A stretch of 59,098 nucleotides of DNA, taken from assembly GCA_045588345.1 (NCBI GenBank), contig JAZNDZ010000041.1, forward strand, positions 1 through 59,098, in the 5' to 3' direction. The notes beneath the pieces were generated by a model that saw only the letters and a program-made list of their open reading frames with translations, was not told the DNA's origin and did no database searches. The stretch's first letter is position 1. The number at the start of each line of letters is the position of its first letter. The position numbers and the translations under genes were made by a program. The stretch is from HGM04593 sp045588345. GTDB lineage: Bacteria > Bacteroidota > Bacteroidia > Bacteroidales > Bacteroidaceae. This document shows positions 51,701 to 59,098 of this stretch, in pieces.

Positions 51701-53036
51701 AAGCAACGGAATTCAGTAACCCGTTCTTCATTTCAATCATCGGAGGGTTGTTGTTGAACGCGTATTCCACATTGATGTACAACGGGTCGCCATAACCGTT
51801 CATCTCAAGGCACGAAGGTACTTCAATTTTATCCCAAGAAGAAACGTCAACATCATCGCCCCAGAAGGTCGCTTTGCCCGGGCGTTGAGCAATGGTTTCA
51901 ACCCAATTGAGGTTCCATGTGCCGTTAAGGCTAAGGTATTCTGCATTTTCCGGTTCTATCCAAGGACGGTTGTAGCGCTCGTCGGCTTTCATCTTTTCCA
52001 CCGAAGAGTATGGCATGTATGTTGCATGGCCATCCTCCTTGTTCTCCCCGAAGAAGGTCTCATCCTCCCATACGTTGGGCACAGGAATATCATCGGGATA
52101 TACTTGTACAAGCTCAAACAGAGAACTGCTGTTATATCCACTGATCATTGACAGGCTTTGTCCGCTGGCTTTCATGCCATACCAGGTAGTAGTTGTCTTT
52201 GCATTGATGCGGTAAACACCTTTCTCGCCCTCTACGGGGATAAACTGCAACTGCTGGTTCGTGTTGCTGTATGAAGGATCCCAAAGAAGAGGGTAGTTCT
52301 TGCCGCCCAGCGAAACGTCAATGGCTTTGCCGCAATAAGGATTGTACAACTGGCAATATTCCACTCCAGTTGCGTTGCGACGCAACTGCCATACGAAGTT
52401 GGCATTACTGTTCTCGTTGTATTCGTCGAGATATATCCTGGCATCATTTGTATTGTTACCGCGGGTGTTCAGTGCCTTGCCGCTTGACTTCTCACGGATT
52501 ATGAAATAATGTCCCATTACAGGAAGGTTCTCTATCTTATTGTTCTCGATGTATTCCAATCGGAAATATGTAGATTCTCCGCTTGCCTCCTTCACCATTA
52601 CAAGTGAAGAGTCATCTTGCACCTGCATTGCGAAAGAATGGTCGTTCTTGCATAGCAACTGTATAATGCCGTCGGCTTCATTTACGAAATTTACAAAGAA
52701 AGCCTGATTGTCGCTGCATGTCCCTTCCCATTGCAACAGCCTGCCTGGGTTGCTTGTCATGTCGATTGCCTGGCCGTAATTGTCATTATAGAGCGTAAAC
52801 AGAGGTTCTTTGGCAGAGAGTGATACGAATGTCCACTCTTGTCCTTTTGATTCGTTGTTGACATCGGCAATGCTCAAATAGGTGTTGTGCGCGGCAATAT
52901 CGCCATTGGTGATTGACTTGCCTGTCGCAACATTCACAAGGCGAAACACGTCACCGTCCTTTATTCCACGTGCATCAGCACTGAGAAATGTTATGCCGAT
53001 AAACAGCATTAACATTGTAATACGGAATTTTGTCAT
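48753..53036 (-). CDS. exported GH2 beta-galactosidase with lectin-like N-domains and sorting domain
   Basis: The 1427-residue protein has a signal peptide (about 1-22), two beta-trefoil-like domains (about 25-165 and 170-315), and then a full LacZ-type GH2: sugar-binding domain, Ig-like domain, TIM barrel with acid/base Glu790 (FWSLGNESGGG) and nucleophile Glu855 (FMCEYAHAMGN), and the beta-galactosidase small chain. A C-terminal Por/T9SS-like domain ends the protein. The usual HHP after the barrel start is THP here (NLQDTHPVTGR). It should remove terminal beta-galactose from host glycans. First gene of the three-glycosidase operon. No regulator or SusC/SusD is adjacent. Confidence 0.93.
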   Translation of the reverse strand: MTKFRITMLMLFIGITFLSADARGIKDGDVFRLVNVATGKSITNGDIAAHNTYLSIADVNNESKGQEWTFVSLSAKEPLFTLYNDNYGQAIDMTSNPGRLLQWEGTCSDNQAFFVNFVNEADGIIQLLCKNDHSFAMQVQDDSSLVMVKEASGESTYFRLEYIENNKIENLPVMGHYFIIREKSSGKALNTRGNNTNDARIYLDEYNENSNANFVWQLRRNATGVEYCQLYNPYCGKAIDVSLGGKNYPLLWDPSYSNTNQQLQFIPVEGEKGVYRINAKTTTTWYGMKASGQSLSMISGYNSSSLFELVQVYPDDIPVPNVWEDETFFGENKEDGHATYMPYSSVEKMKADERYNRPWIEPENAEYLSLNGTWNLNWVETIAQRPGKATFWGDDVDVSSWDKIEVPSCLEMNGYGDPLYINVEYAFNNNPPMIEMKNGLLNSVASYRRDFDLPAEWNNKRLFLHFDGIYGAAFIWMNGKYVGYTQSGNNDSEFDVTEHARQGKNNVCVQVIRWSDASYLEGQDMWHMSGIHRDVYLFATPKTFVRDHYITSSLDETSGYTAGEMNVEVEMDNRGSEATVKSVDVILAAPDGSEIACKSATFEFKPGDESKTVNVAFEGLSGLLPWTAETPNLYTVTVVQKDAAGNEEHVFSTKYGFRHIEIKNGLVYINGEKVLFKGANLQDTHPVTGRSVDVETMLNDVKMFKQANMNTVRTSHYPRQAKMNAMFDYYGLYCMDEADVECHYNWNKVKESGGITNEESWRAQYIDRTVRMVYRDRNFPSIIFWSLGNESGGGKNFQHTYAATRALDARPIHYEGATRAGTAHTDLWSVMYPTLERVDNDANNNSKGQPYFMCEYAHAMGNAVGNLQEYWDLIENSKYGIGGCIWDWADQSIYDAEDIKNGVFEVDGMNKYRTGFDYPGPHQGNFVNNGLVTAERAWSPELTNVKYVYQYVKFVGYDIESRNLTIRNNYDFISLDKFYIEYSVLIDGEVVENGRVDIPAVSPNEETILNIPYKTEPAGGKEMLLNIELCYKDEQLWTKAGYCIAAEQYTLAERDTTAFAMSPSDELTLTKTAQGYSVKSSRMEMTFKADGTMLSWVVEGNRLMEVGPEYGNYRWIENDKPTETLSQYAVGPGIKSKSATFKLSDDKKQVTVEVKASTWCSDYKFVYTITADGAMLLDASYTATVSDARRIGMTIEFPAHFEQIEYYAYGPFENYVDRRGGSTLGRYYTTVSDMFEPYPMPQSMGNREGLRDLLLFSPEEGIGIKVQTRGNVAFSMLHYSDEHLKRTDHTWELEKGNVYAHFDCYQKGIGNGSCNEVATLDKYLIKNGAKYNCSLLFTPVMDIEAGIEEVLSETMTFNVEDGYIYCQGNINAGAELSIYDMGGVLHSTKHVAENCEGIALPVASLPHGSYIIVVNNSNGKRIFKVVI

Positions 53037-53222
53037 CGTTATTATATTTTTATAGTTCGCTGTAATTATTTTGTAAAAATAACATTTTGTATCCAGTATG
53101 CAAAAAAAGTAAATTAATTTTTACAGTTACTTGACTGTGTTAAGAAATGTAAAATAGTTCTCAGGTTTTGTGTGTTAGTAGCAAAATTGCTGAAAACTCT
53201 ATTTTATTATCGCTTGTTTTCG

Positions 53223-53230
53223 TATCTTCG
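53223..53230 (+). promoter_or_regulatory. surE -7 box
   Basis: TATCTTCG ends 23 bases before the ATG at 53254. Because the GTG at 53236 would lie at or before the transcription start, it supports the ATG as the surE start. The 200-base divergent gap to the GH2 gene contains no other clear box on either strand. Confidence 0.45.
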
Positions 53231-53253
53231 CATCCGTGAAAAACAAGTTTGCT

Positions 53254-54015
53254 ATGAATGAAAGACCTTTGATTCTGGTTTCAAATGATGACGGCTATCA
53301 GGCAAAAGGAATAAACAGTCTGGTTGGCGTGTTGCGCGAGTTTGGTGATGTGGTAGTGGTAGCACCTCATACGGGGCGCTCGGGAAAGGGGTGCGCGATA
53401 ACCAGTGAAACTCCTGTCAAACTTGAAAGGATATCATCAGAGCCGGGTGTCGAGATATATTCATGTACCGGTACCCCATGCGATTGCGTGAAAATAGCAT
53501 GCCATGCTGTCCTGTCACGTAAACCGTCTCTTGTTGTAGGCGGTATAAACCATGGTGACAATTCTGCGGTAAATGCCCATTATTCGGGAACCATGGGCGT
53601 GGTGCTTGAGGGCTGCATGAAAGGTATACCTTCGATTGCATTCTCTCTATGCTCGCACGATGCTGATGCCGATTTCACTCCAACATACGATGTGATACGC
53701 CGCATTGTGGCAACGGTGCTTGAAAAAGGCTTGCCGGCAGGCAGTTGTCTTAATGTTAATTTTCCCGATTCTCCTTCATACGCAGGTATTAAAGTTTGTC
53801 GTCAGGCCAAAGGCACATGGGAGAACGAATGGGCAGCACATGAGCATCCTCGAGGGGGAGAATGGTGGTGGCTCACCGGTGAGTTTGTAGTTGCCGACAA
53901 TGACCTGTCGGCCGACCGTGTCGCGCTTGAGAACAACTACGTGGCAATAACCCCCACAACAATAGACTTTACCGATTACCGCTTGCTCGAAGATATGAAG
54001 CAGTGGAAACTGTAA
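53254..54015 (+). CDS. surE: 5'/3'-nucleotidase SurE
   Basis: I start it at MNERPLILVSNDDGY (253 residues). SurE motifs are complete: the metal-binding NDDG, PHTGRSGKG (the usual P..NRSG), GTPCDCVKIA, GGINHGDNSAVNAHYSGTMGVVLEG and LNVNFP. It dephosphorylates nucleoside monophosphates. It is 28 bases before lpxB and divergent from the glycosidase operon. Confidence 0.95.
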   Translation: MNERPLILVSNDDGYQAKGINSLVGVLREFGDVVVVAPHTGRSGKGCAITSETPVKLERISSEPGVEIYSCTGTPCDCVKIACHAVLSRKPSLVVGGINHGDNSAVNAHYSGTMGVVLEGCMKGIPSIAFSLCSHDADADFTPTYDVIRRIVATVLEKGLPAGSCLNVNFPDSPSYAGIKVCRQAKGTWENEWAAHEHPRGGEWWWLTGEFVVADNDLSADRVALENNYVAITPTTIDFTDYRLLEDMKQWKL

Positions 54016-54043
54016 CTGATTTACGTATTGAAACTGTAGTGAA

Positions 54044-55186
54044 ATGAAATACTATCTTATAGTCGGCGAGGCATCGGGTGACCTTCATGCCTCAAACCTG
54101 ATGAAAGCGATAAAGGCTGTCGATAGTGAAGCCGAGTTCCGTTTCTTTGGCGGTGACCTCATGTCTGCAGTGGGCGGTGAGCGCGTGAAACATTATCGCG
54201 ATACGGCATTCATGGGCTTTGTTCCTGTGCTGTTGCATCTGCGTTCAATATTCTCCAACATGAGCATGTGCAAGAAGGATGTAGTCGCATGGAATCCTGA
54301 TGTGCTTATACTGGTCGATTATCCCGGATTCAACCTGTCCATCGCCGAGTATATCCACAAGAACACAAGAATTCCTGTCTATTATTACATTTCGCCAAAG
54401 ATTTGGGCTTGGAAAGAGCATCGTATAAAGAATATCAAGCGCGATGTTGATGAACTTTTCTCTATACTGCCCTTTGAGATTGAATTTTTTGAGAAAAAGC
54501 ATAACTACAGAATAAACTACATCGGTAATCCTTGTGTTGATGCTGTAGATGCTTTCCTAAAGAACTCGCCCGAGGAGCGTGGCTCTTTTATGAAACGCAA
54601 CAGTATCCCCGATAAGCCTATCGTGGCTCTGCTTGCGGGCAGCCGCAAGCAGGAAATAAAGGCAAACCTCCCTTTAATGCTCAAGGCTATGAAGGATTTC
54701 TCTGAATACCAGCCGGTTATTGCCGGTGCTCCGGGCATTGATAAGGAATTCTATGCTCCTTATTTGGCCCAGGGTGCGTGTATAGTGTTTGGTGAAACAT
54801 ACAATATTCTGAATAATGCCCATGCGGCCCTTGTGACTTCGGGTACAGCCACTTTGGAAGCCGGTATATTCCGCGTGCCGCAGGTTGTCTGCTATGCAAC
54901 TCCAATGGCAGGTCTTTACTCTTGGCTCAAAAAGCATTTTCTTAAGGTCAAGTTCGTTTCATTGGTCAATCTTATTGCCGGCAAGGAGGTTGTGCGTGAA
55001 CTTGTGGCAGCCGATATGCGTCTTGAGAATATCAAGGCAGAACTTGGCAAGTTGTTGCCTGCTGACAGTAAAGAAAGAGCGGTTATGCTCAAAGAGTATA
55101 ACCGCATGCTTGAGATTCTTGGTGCGGCAGGGGCTTCGGAGCGTGCTGCCGGCAAGATTGTCGCTTTGCTTGGAAAGCGGAAATAA
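54044..55186 (+). CDS. lpxB: lipid-A-disaccharide synthase
   Basis: The 380-residue glycosyltransferase (GT19) joins UDP-2,3-diacylglucosamine and lipid X in lipid A synthesis at the inner membrane face. Visible: GEASGDLHASNLMKAI, FFGGDLM, ILVDYPGFNL, YYISPKIWAWKE, YIGNPCVDAVD, LLAGSRKQEI, TSGTATLEAG and the C-terminal helices. With surE it forms a two-gene unit. It converges with cdsA only 9 bases away, with no hairpin between. Confidence 0.95.
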   Translation: MKYYLIVGEASGDLHASNLMKAIKAVDSEAEFRFFGGDLMSAVGGERVKHYRDTAFMGFVPVLLHLRSIFSNMSMCKKDVVAWNPDVLILVDYPGFNLSIAEYIHKNTRIPVYYYISPKIWAWKEHRIKNIKRDVDELFSILPFEIEFFEKKHNYRINYIGNPCVDAVDAFLKNSPEERGSFMKRNSIPDKPIVALLAGSRKQEIKANLPLMLKAMKDFSEYQPVIAGAPGIDKEFYAPYLAQGACIVFGETYNILNNAHAALVTSGTATLEAGIFRVPQVVCYATPMAGLYSWLKKHFLKVKFVSLVNLIAGKEVVRELVAADMRLENIKAELGKLLPADSKERAVMLKEYNRMLEILGAAGASERAAGKIVALLGKRK

Positions 55187-55195
55187 TATCCTTTG

Positions 55196-56032
55196 TCAGA
55201 TGATGCCGATGAGGCTCAGGTAGACAATTACGCTTGGCGCTGCCAGCAGGGTGCTGTCAAAGCGGTCAAGCATACCGCCGTGCCCTGGTAGAATATTGCC
55301 CGAATCCTTTATCTTCATCTCGCGTTTCATGCACGATTCAATAAGGTCGCCAAGTGTTGCCGTCGCAACAACTGTCGCGCCCATTCCTACCCATTCCCAC
55401 AGGGTCATGGCATCAAAGAAATGCGACAATACGACTCCTGCTCCCATGGCAGTGAGTGCGCCTCCGGCAAAACCTTCCCATGTCTTTTTGGGAGATACAC
55501 GTTCAAACATCTTGTGACGGCCCAATGTGCATCCGAAACAGAATGCGCCGGTGTCGTTGCACCATATGAAGATGAATATGCTGAGCGGCAGTATGAATGC
55601 ATAACTCTCGCCCGGTTCCGTCATGCCCGATGATAGCACATTCAGCATGGCAAACGGCAGTGCTGCATATACCTGACTCAATGTGAAGTATGCGAAGTTA
55701 TCGAGTTTGCTCCCCTTGGTACTGAATACCTGTTGTATGAACATGTACACTACGAGTGTAATATAAGGGGCAAAAATAGGCAACACAGGTTTTGTTGCAG
55801 TGTGGTATACTGCAAAGAATGCAGCAAAGAGGTAACCGCCGCCAAGTATAGCCAGCCATTTGTTGAAGGTCGCGTTTTTGTGCTTGATGACAAGCGTGCA
55901 GAACTCATTGACCGACAGCATTGTTACAAGCAGGAACAAAGCCCCGAAGCAATTTTTCCCTAACCACATTGAACCAATCAGTGTTACGCCGAACAACAGT
56001 CCCGTAACAGCACGGATGAGAAAGTTTTTCAT
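55196..56032 (-). CDS. cdsA: phosphatidate cytidylyltransferase
   Basis: The 278-residue integral membrane enzyme makes CDP-diacylglycerol, the precursor of phospholipids. About eight hydrophobic segments are followed by the CDS signature at the C-terminus (SCMKREMKIKDSG, then PGHGGMLDRFDS). It lies 26 bases after ftsH and is the last gene of the rsfS-ftsH-cdsA unit. Confidence 0.95.
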   Translation of the reverse strand: MKNFLIRAVTGLLFGVTLIGSMWLGKNCFGALFLLVTMLSVNEFCTLVIKHKNATFNKWLAILGGGYLFAAFFAVYHTATKPVLPIFAPYITLVVYMFIQQVFSTKGSKLDNFAYFTLSQVYAALPFAMLNVLSSGMTEPGESYAFILPLSIFIFIWCNDTGAFCFGCTLGRHKMFERVSPKKTWEGFAGGALTAMGAGVVLSHFFDAMTLWEWVGMGATVVATATLGDLIESCMKREMKIKDSGNILPGHGGMLDRFDSTLLAAPSVIVYLSLIGII

Positions 56033-56058
56033 GTCTTGTTTGTGTTTTTATTATGGTG

Positions 56059-58026
56059 TTATGCGTTTTCTGTTTCTTCGGGCTTGAATTCCGGCGGTGT
56101 GGCCTTTTCTGCATTGTTCTCAAAAATTTCCTCGCTGCGGGAAGCCCATGGGCGCTTGCCGAAAATCTTCTCTACATCTTCGGCAAATATCACCTCTTTT
56201 TCAATCAGTATCTTGGCAAGTTCGGCATGTCCTTCCTTGTGCTCGACAAGGATAGCCTTGGCTCTTTCATATTGTTCGGCAATCATCTTGTGCACCTCGC
56301 TATCAATGGTCTCAGCAGTCTTTTCGCTGTAAGGACGGTTGAAAGAGTACTCCTGATTGCTGTAATAGCATAAGTTCGACAGCTTGTCGCTCATGCCGGC
56401 ATAAGCAATCATGGCGTATGCCTGCTTTGTTACCCTTTCAAGGTCATTCATTGCGCCGGTTGAAATCTGTCCGATGAAGTTCTCTTCGGCTGCGCGCCCG
56501 CCAAGTATTGCGCACATTTCATCAAGCATCTGCTCTTTTGTGGTAATCTGACGCTCCTCTGGCATGTACCATGCGGCTCCCAAGGCCCTGCCGCGTGGAA
56601 CTATTGTTACTTTTACAAGCGGATTGGCATGCTCCAGGAACCATGATATTGTAGCATGACCGGCCTCGTGTATGGCAATGGCCTCTTTCTCTTTTTGAGT
56701 GAGGACCTTGGTCTTTTTCTCAAGTCCGCCGATTATGCGGTCTATCGCATCAAGGAAATCTTGCTTGCCTATGGCTTTCTTATGCTGCCGTGCAGCAATG
56801 AGTGCAGCCTCATTGCATACATTGGCAATGTCGGCACCGGAGAATCCCGGAGTCTGGCGCGAGAGCAGGTCTACATCTACCGACGGGTCGAGTTTCAGTG
56901 GGCGCATGTGTACTCCGAATATTTCCTTGCGTTCGTTAAGGTCGGGCAGGTCAACGTGTATCTGCCTGTCAAAACGTCCGGCACGCAGCAATGCCTTGTC
57001 AAGAATGTCGGCACGGTTGGTTGCCGCAATGACAATGATGCCGCTGTTGGTACCGAATCCGTCCATTTCAGTCAGGAGCTGGTTTAAGGTGTTCTCACGT
57101 TCGTCGTTGCCGCCCATTGAAGGGTTCTTGCCGCGTGCACGTCCTACAGCATCAATCTCGTCTATGAATACAATGCAAGGCGATTTTTCTTTTGCCTGGC
57201 GGAACAGGTCGCGTACGCGTGACGCGCCAACACCTACGAACATCTCTACAAAGTCAGAGCCTGACATTGAGAAAAACGGCACGTTCGCTTCTCCGGCAAC
57301 GGCCTTTGCCAACAGTGTCTTTCCGGTTCCCGGAGGGCCTACGAGCAATGCGCCTTTGGGTATTTTGCCTCCAAGTTCTGTGTATATGCGCGGGTTCTTC
57401 AAAAAGTCTACAATCTCCTTTACCTCCTGTTTCGCACCTTCCTGTCCTGCAACATCCTTGAATGTTATTGCAGGGGTGTTTTCCTTGTCGAACAGTTTGG
57501 CCTGCGATTTTCCGACATTGAACACGCCACCCTGTCCGCCGGCTCCACCGCCCATGCGGCGCATAATGAAAATCCAGAAAATGATTATAAGCGCAAACGG
57601 GCCTATGCTCCACAGAATCTCGCTCAGGAAACTCTTGCTTCTGTCATATGTCAATGTGCCGTCGAATTTTACCTTGCCGTTCTCGTCGGGCTGTTTCATC
57701 TTGAAAACATACTCGTCAAAATTGTCGGCAGAACCAATGGTGGTCACGACCATCGGCTTGGAAGATGTAACAAGTTGACCGGTCTGGAATACATATCCGG
57801 CAGAGTCCTTTTTGAGGAACGCTTCAACCTCGCCTTCTTCATTTACGATAATATCTTCAATATATCCATTTGCTATATACTCTCTCAGTTCGGAGTATTT
57901 TACCTCCTTTACCTGATTCTTGTTCTGCCCCCCGAAAATGTACATTAAAAGGAGCAGTGCTCCGGCGGCTATGTAGAACCATGTGAAATTGAATTTCGGT
58001 TTTCCTATTTTTCCTAAATTTGCCAT
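56059..58026 (-). CDS. ftsH: ATP-dependent zinc metalloprotease FtsH
   Basis: The 655-residue membrane protease has two helices (about 15-31 and 138-156), Walker A GPPGTGKT (230-237), Walker B IVFIDEIDA, the second region of homology (ATNRADILDKALLRAGRFDR) and the zinc site HEAGH in the C-terminal peptidase domain. It degrades damaged or regulatory membrane and cytoplasmic proteins. It follows rsfS by 55 bases. Confidence 0.97.
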   Translation of the reverse strand: MANLGKIGKPKFNFTWFYIAAGALLLLMYIFGGQNKNQVKEVKYSELREYIANGYIEDIIVNEEGEVEAFLKKDSAGYVFQTGQLVTSSKPMVVTTIGSADNFDEYVFKMKQPDENGKVKFDGTLTYDRSKSFLSEILWSIGPFALIIIFWIFIMRRMGGGAGGQGGVFNVGKSQAKLFDKENTPAITFKDVAGQEGAKQEVKEIVDFLKNPRIYTELGGKIPKGALLVGPPGTGKTLLAKAVAGEANVPFFSMSGSDFVEMFVGVGASRVRDLFRQAKEKSPCIVFIDEIDAVGRARGKNPSMGGNDERENTLNQLLTEMDGFGTNSGIIVIAATNRADILDKALLRAGRFDRQIHVDLPDLNERKEIFGVHMRPLKLDPSVDVDLLSRQTPGFSGADIANVCNEAALIAARQHKKAIGKQDFLDAIDRIIGGLEKKTKVLTQKEKEAIAIHEAGHATISWFLEHANPLVKVTIVPRGRALGAAWYMPEERQITTKEQMLDEMCAILGGRAAEENFIGQISTGAMNDLERVTKQAYAMIAYAGMSDKLSNLCYYSNQEYSFNRPYSEKTAETIDSEVHKMIAEQYERAKAILVEHKEGHAELAKILIEKEVIFAEDVEKIFGKRPWASRSEEIFENNAEKATPPEFKPEETENA

Positions 58027-58081
58027 ATTTTCAATATACTCTCTTGCTCTTTTTCTTTTGTTATGTTGTCAGGTAAATGTC

Positions 58082-58453
58082 TTAATCAATGTCGGGTATC
58101 TCGGTTGTTCTCGCATCAGCCCAAAGGTGTTCAATGTCATAGAATGCACGTACATCGGGCTGGAAAATATGTACCAGTATATCGCCATAGTCCATTGCAA
58201 CCCATTGGCAGTTGCGCAAGCCGTCTATGGCGTATGGCTTCTTTCCGCATTTCTCGCGTACAGTGTCGGCCACAGAGTCGGTTATTGCGCTCACTTGGTT
58301 CGGTGAGTTTCCTTGGCATATAACAAAGTAATCGCATACACTGTTGCCAAGGCCAAGCATGTCTACAACGACCACGCCTTTGCCCTTCTTGTCATGAATG
58401 CCCTCAACAATCTGTTCTATTATTTCTTTTGCTTCAATCTTTTTATCTTGCAT
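58082..58453 (-). CDS. rsfS: ribosomal silencing factor RsfS
   Basis: The protein (about 123 residues from MQDKKIEAKEIIEQI; an ATG at 58477 would add eight) shows the RsfS/DUF143 pattern: VVVVDMLGLGNSVCDYFVICQGNSPNQV, YAIDGLRNCQWVAMDYGDILVHIF, and the final ...FYDIEHLWADA. It binds uL14 and blocks subunit joining when nutrients are poor. A -7 box TATCTTTG (minus strand) lies at 58608-58615, giving a leader of about 150 bases in which I see no further gene. Confidence 0.93.
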   Translation of the reverse strand: MQDKKIEAKEIIEQIVEGIHDKKGKGVVVVDMLGLGNSVCDYFVICQGNSPNQVSAITDSVADTVREKCGKKPYAIDGLRNCQWVAMDYGDILVHIFQPDVRAFYDIEHLWADARTTEIPDID

Positions 58454-58607
58454 ATAATTATCTGTTTTTTTATTCAATGAAACACGTGCAATAAGTGTGC
58501 CAAAAATGGTTGCGGCACAACCTTGGGTAATATTATGACAAAATGTCTGCTTTTGTTGTTCTCTTTAGTTGAAAAAGCACTTTTATTTTAATATAGTCAT
58601 TACATTG

Positions 58608-58615
58608 CAAAGATA
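58608..58615 (-). promoter_or_regulatory. -7 box of the rsfS-ftsH-cdsA unit
   Basis: TATCTTTG on the minus strand matches TAnnTTTG. No good -33 box is visible. It heads the leader of the rsfS unit. Confidence 0.5.
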
Positions 58616-58718
58616 CTTTTTTTATCCATAATTAAAAAGAATAGGTCTCGTTTTTGCTTTCAGTGCCATGTATTTGAAAATTTTTTCTTGCTTTGTGATA
58701 AAAAAAGAGGGAAAAATA

Positions 58719-58748
58719 TTTGTTTTACCGAAAAATGTTGTACCTTTG
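58719..58748 (+). promoter_or_regulatory. tRNA-Gln promoter
   Basis: TTTG (58719-58722), 18 bases, then TACCTTTG (58741-58748), 16 bases before the tRNA. Confidence 0.75.
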
Positions 58749-58764
58749 CATCGCATTTAGGCAT

Positions 58765-58835
58765 TGGGCTATGGTGTAATGGTAACACTACAGATTCTGG
58801 TCCTGTCATTCAAGGTTCGAGTCCTTGTAGCCCAA
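58765..58835 (+). tRNA. tRNA-Gln (CTG)
   Basis: 71 nt with acceptor stem TGGGCTA/TAGCCCA, anticodon loop TTCTGGT (anticodon CTG) and T-arm AAGGTTCGAGTCCTT. The pair closing the anticodon loop is A-C (ACAGA against CCTGT) rather than a Watson-Crick pair. CCA is not encoded. Confidence 0.88.
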
Positions 58836-58838
58836 CTA

Positions 58839-58869
58839 AGAGTTTCAGTTATACTGGAACTCTTTTTTT
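58839..58869 (+). terminator. tRNA-Gln terminator
   Basis: AGAGTTTCAG (58839-58848) pairs with CTGGAACTCT (58854-58863, one G-T pair), loop TTATA, followed by T-run. Confidence 0.85.
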
Positions 58870-58937
58870 GGGAATTACTTCTGCTATACAACCGCCAAAG
58901 GTAATTTCCTTAATATCCGTCACCGATAAAATTACAG

Positions 58938-59058
58938 CAAACAACCGTTCAAACAGCGGATAAGGAGAGGAATTGTTTGAGCGGTGCATATGCGTGATGA
59001 TGTTTTTCCGCGAACAGCGAGTTGTCCTCTCCCCGCTGTTTGAACGAAAAGTTGTTTG
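58938..59058. repeat. interrupted inverted repeat at the window end
   Basis: The left arm (58946-58971) equals the complement of the right arm (59025-59046) over 22 bases except for a 4-base insertion (ATAA). CAAACAAC (58938-58945) outside the left arm matches GTTGTTTG (59051-59058) outside the right. A further 8-bp hairpin with a 3-base loop stands at 59051-59069. No gene is evident. The stretch after the tRNA could be an element border, a structured RNA or a relic. Confidence 0.6.
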
Positions 59059-59098
59059 AGGCAAACAACAGCCGGCTGAAGAATGTTGCCTGCAACTT

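Noticed and set aside
56699..57778. Plus-strand open frame of 359 codons over ftsH
   Set aside because: It is antisense to the AAA domain of ftsH, of low complexity (Ser/Arg/Pro-rich), with no domain.
58482..58497. CACGTG-containing sequence near the rsfS leader as a parS site
   Set aside because: Only the six-base core matches; flanking bases do not fit the parS consensus.
58849..59064. Minus-strand open frame of 71 codons at the window end
   Set aside because: It overlaps the tRNA terminator and the inverted repeat, and its composition (Arg/Ser-rich) has no family features.
1..59098. CRISPR arrays, rRNA genes, transposases or phage genes
   Set aside because: No regularly spaced repeats, no rRNA-like stretches and no such protein motifs were seen.

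Overview
The window reads as chromosomal DNA of a Bacteroidota bacterium, order Bacteroidales (Bacteroides/Prevotella-like). The evidence is: promoters of the Bacteroidetes type (TTTG, about 18-20 bases, then TAnnTTTG) with no consistent Shine-Dalgarno sequences; a tmRNA tag ending YALAA; single-chain glycyl-tRNA synthetase; the Bacteroidetes-type block parA-parB-DUF5683-mltD-rsh; and exported glycosidases ending in Por/T9SS-like sorting domains. I cannot fix the genus.

Region by region: (1) Positions 1-6305, plus strand, are accessory. The order is a partial small membrane protein, a membrane-anchored GH13 (alpha-amylase-family) protein with a Cys-rich neck, a secreted caspase-like peptidase, an ECF-type sigma factor, a single-pass protein that could be its anti-sigma factor, a small exported protein and an exported transglutaminase-like protein. 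(2) 6461-10052, minus: glyS, FKBP isomerase and DUF3467 form an operon, preceded by an AraC-type regulator. (3) 10436-14163: tmRNA, mntP, two exported proteins of unknown function. (4) 14177-16449, minus: a ZapB-like coiled-coil gene, zapA and rny. (5) 16769-22482, plus: a phosphate transporter with a PhoU-like tail preceded by a multi-repeat Pho-box-like element, then nfo and a PhoB/PhoR-like two-component system. (6) 22494-33279, minus: a very long probable operon rimP-nusA-infB-cvpA-sufB-sufC-sufD-sufS-rnhB with a terminator hairpin in its leader. (7) 33396-35936: a small membrane protein, an S41 peptidase and two identical tRNA-Asn genes. (8) 35988-42036, minus: parA-parB-DUF5683-mltD-rsh. 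(9) 42226-53036, minus: three large exported glycosidases (GH2, GH20, GH84). (10) 53254-58835: surE-lpxB on plus, rsfS-ftsH-cdsA on minus, tRNA-Gln on plus, then an inverted-repeat tail.

How the parts work together: most of the window is core housekeeping packed into dense operons. The two accessory modules stand out. The first joins extracytoplasmic sensing (ECF sigma factor plus single-pass protein) with two different cysteine-peptidase folds and a surface GH13 protein. The second is a three-enzyme host-glycan set (beta-galactosidase, beta-hexosaminidase, O-GlcNAcase-type) with lectin-like modules and sorting domains, but no SusC/SusD pair. It sits between parA and surE.

The strongest regulatory observations are the Pho-box-like array at 16769-16808, the leader terminator of the rimP operon at 33205-33230, the leader hairpin of parA at 42061-42088, and spacerless or near-spacerless perfect palindromes at operon ends. 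All functional statements come from reading sequence motifs; no database search was run.
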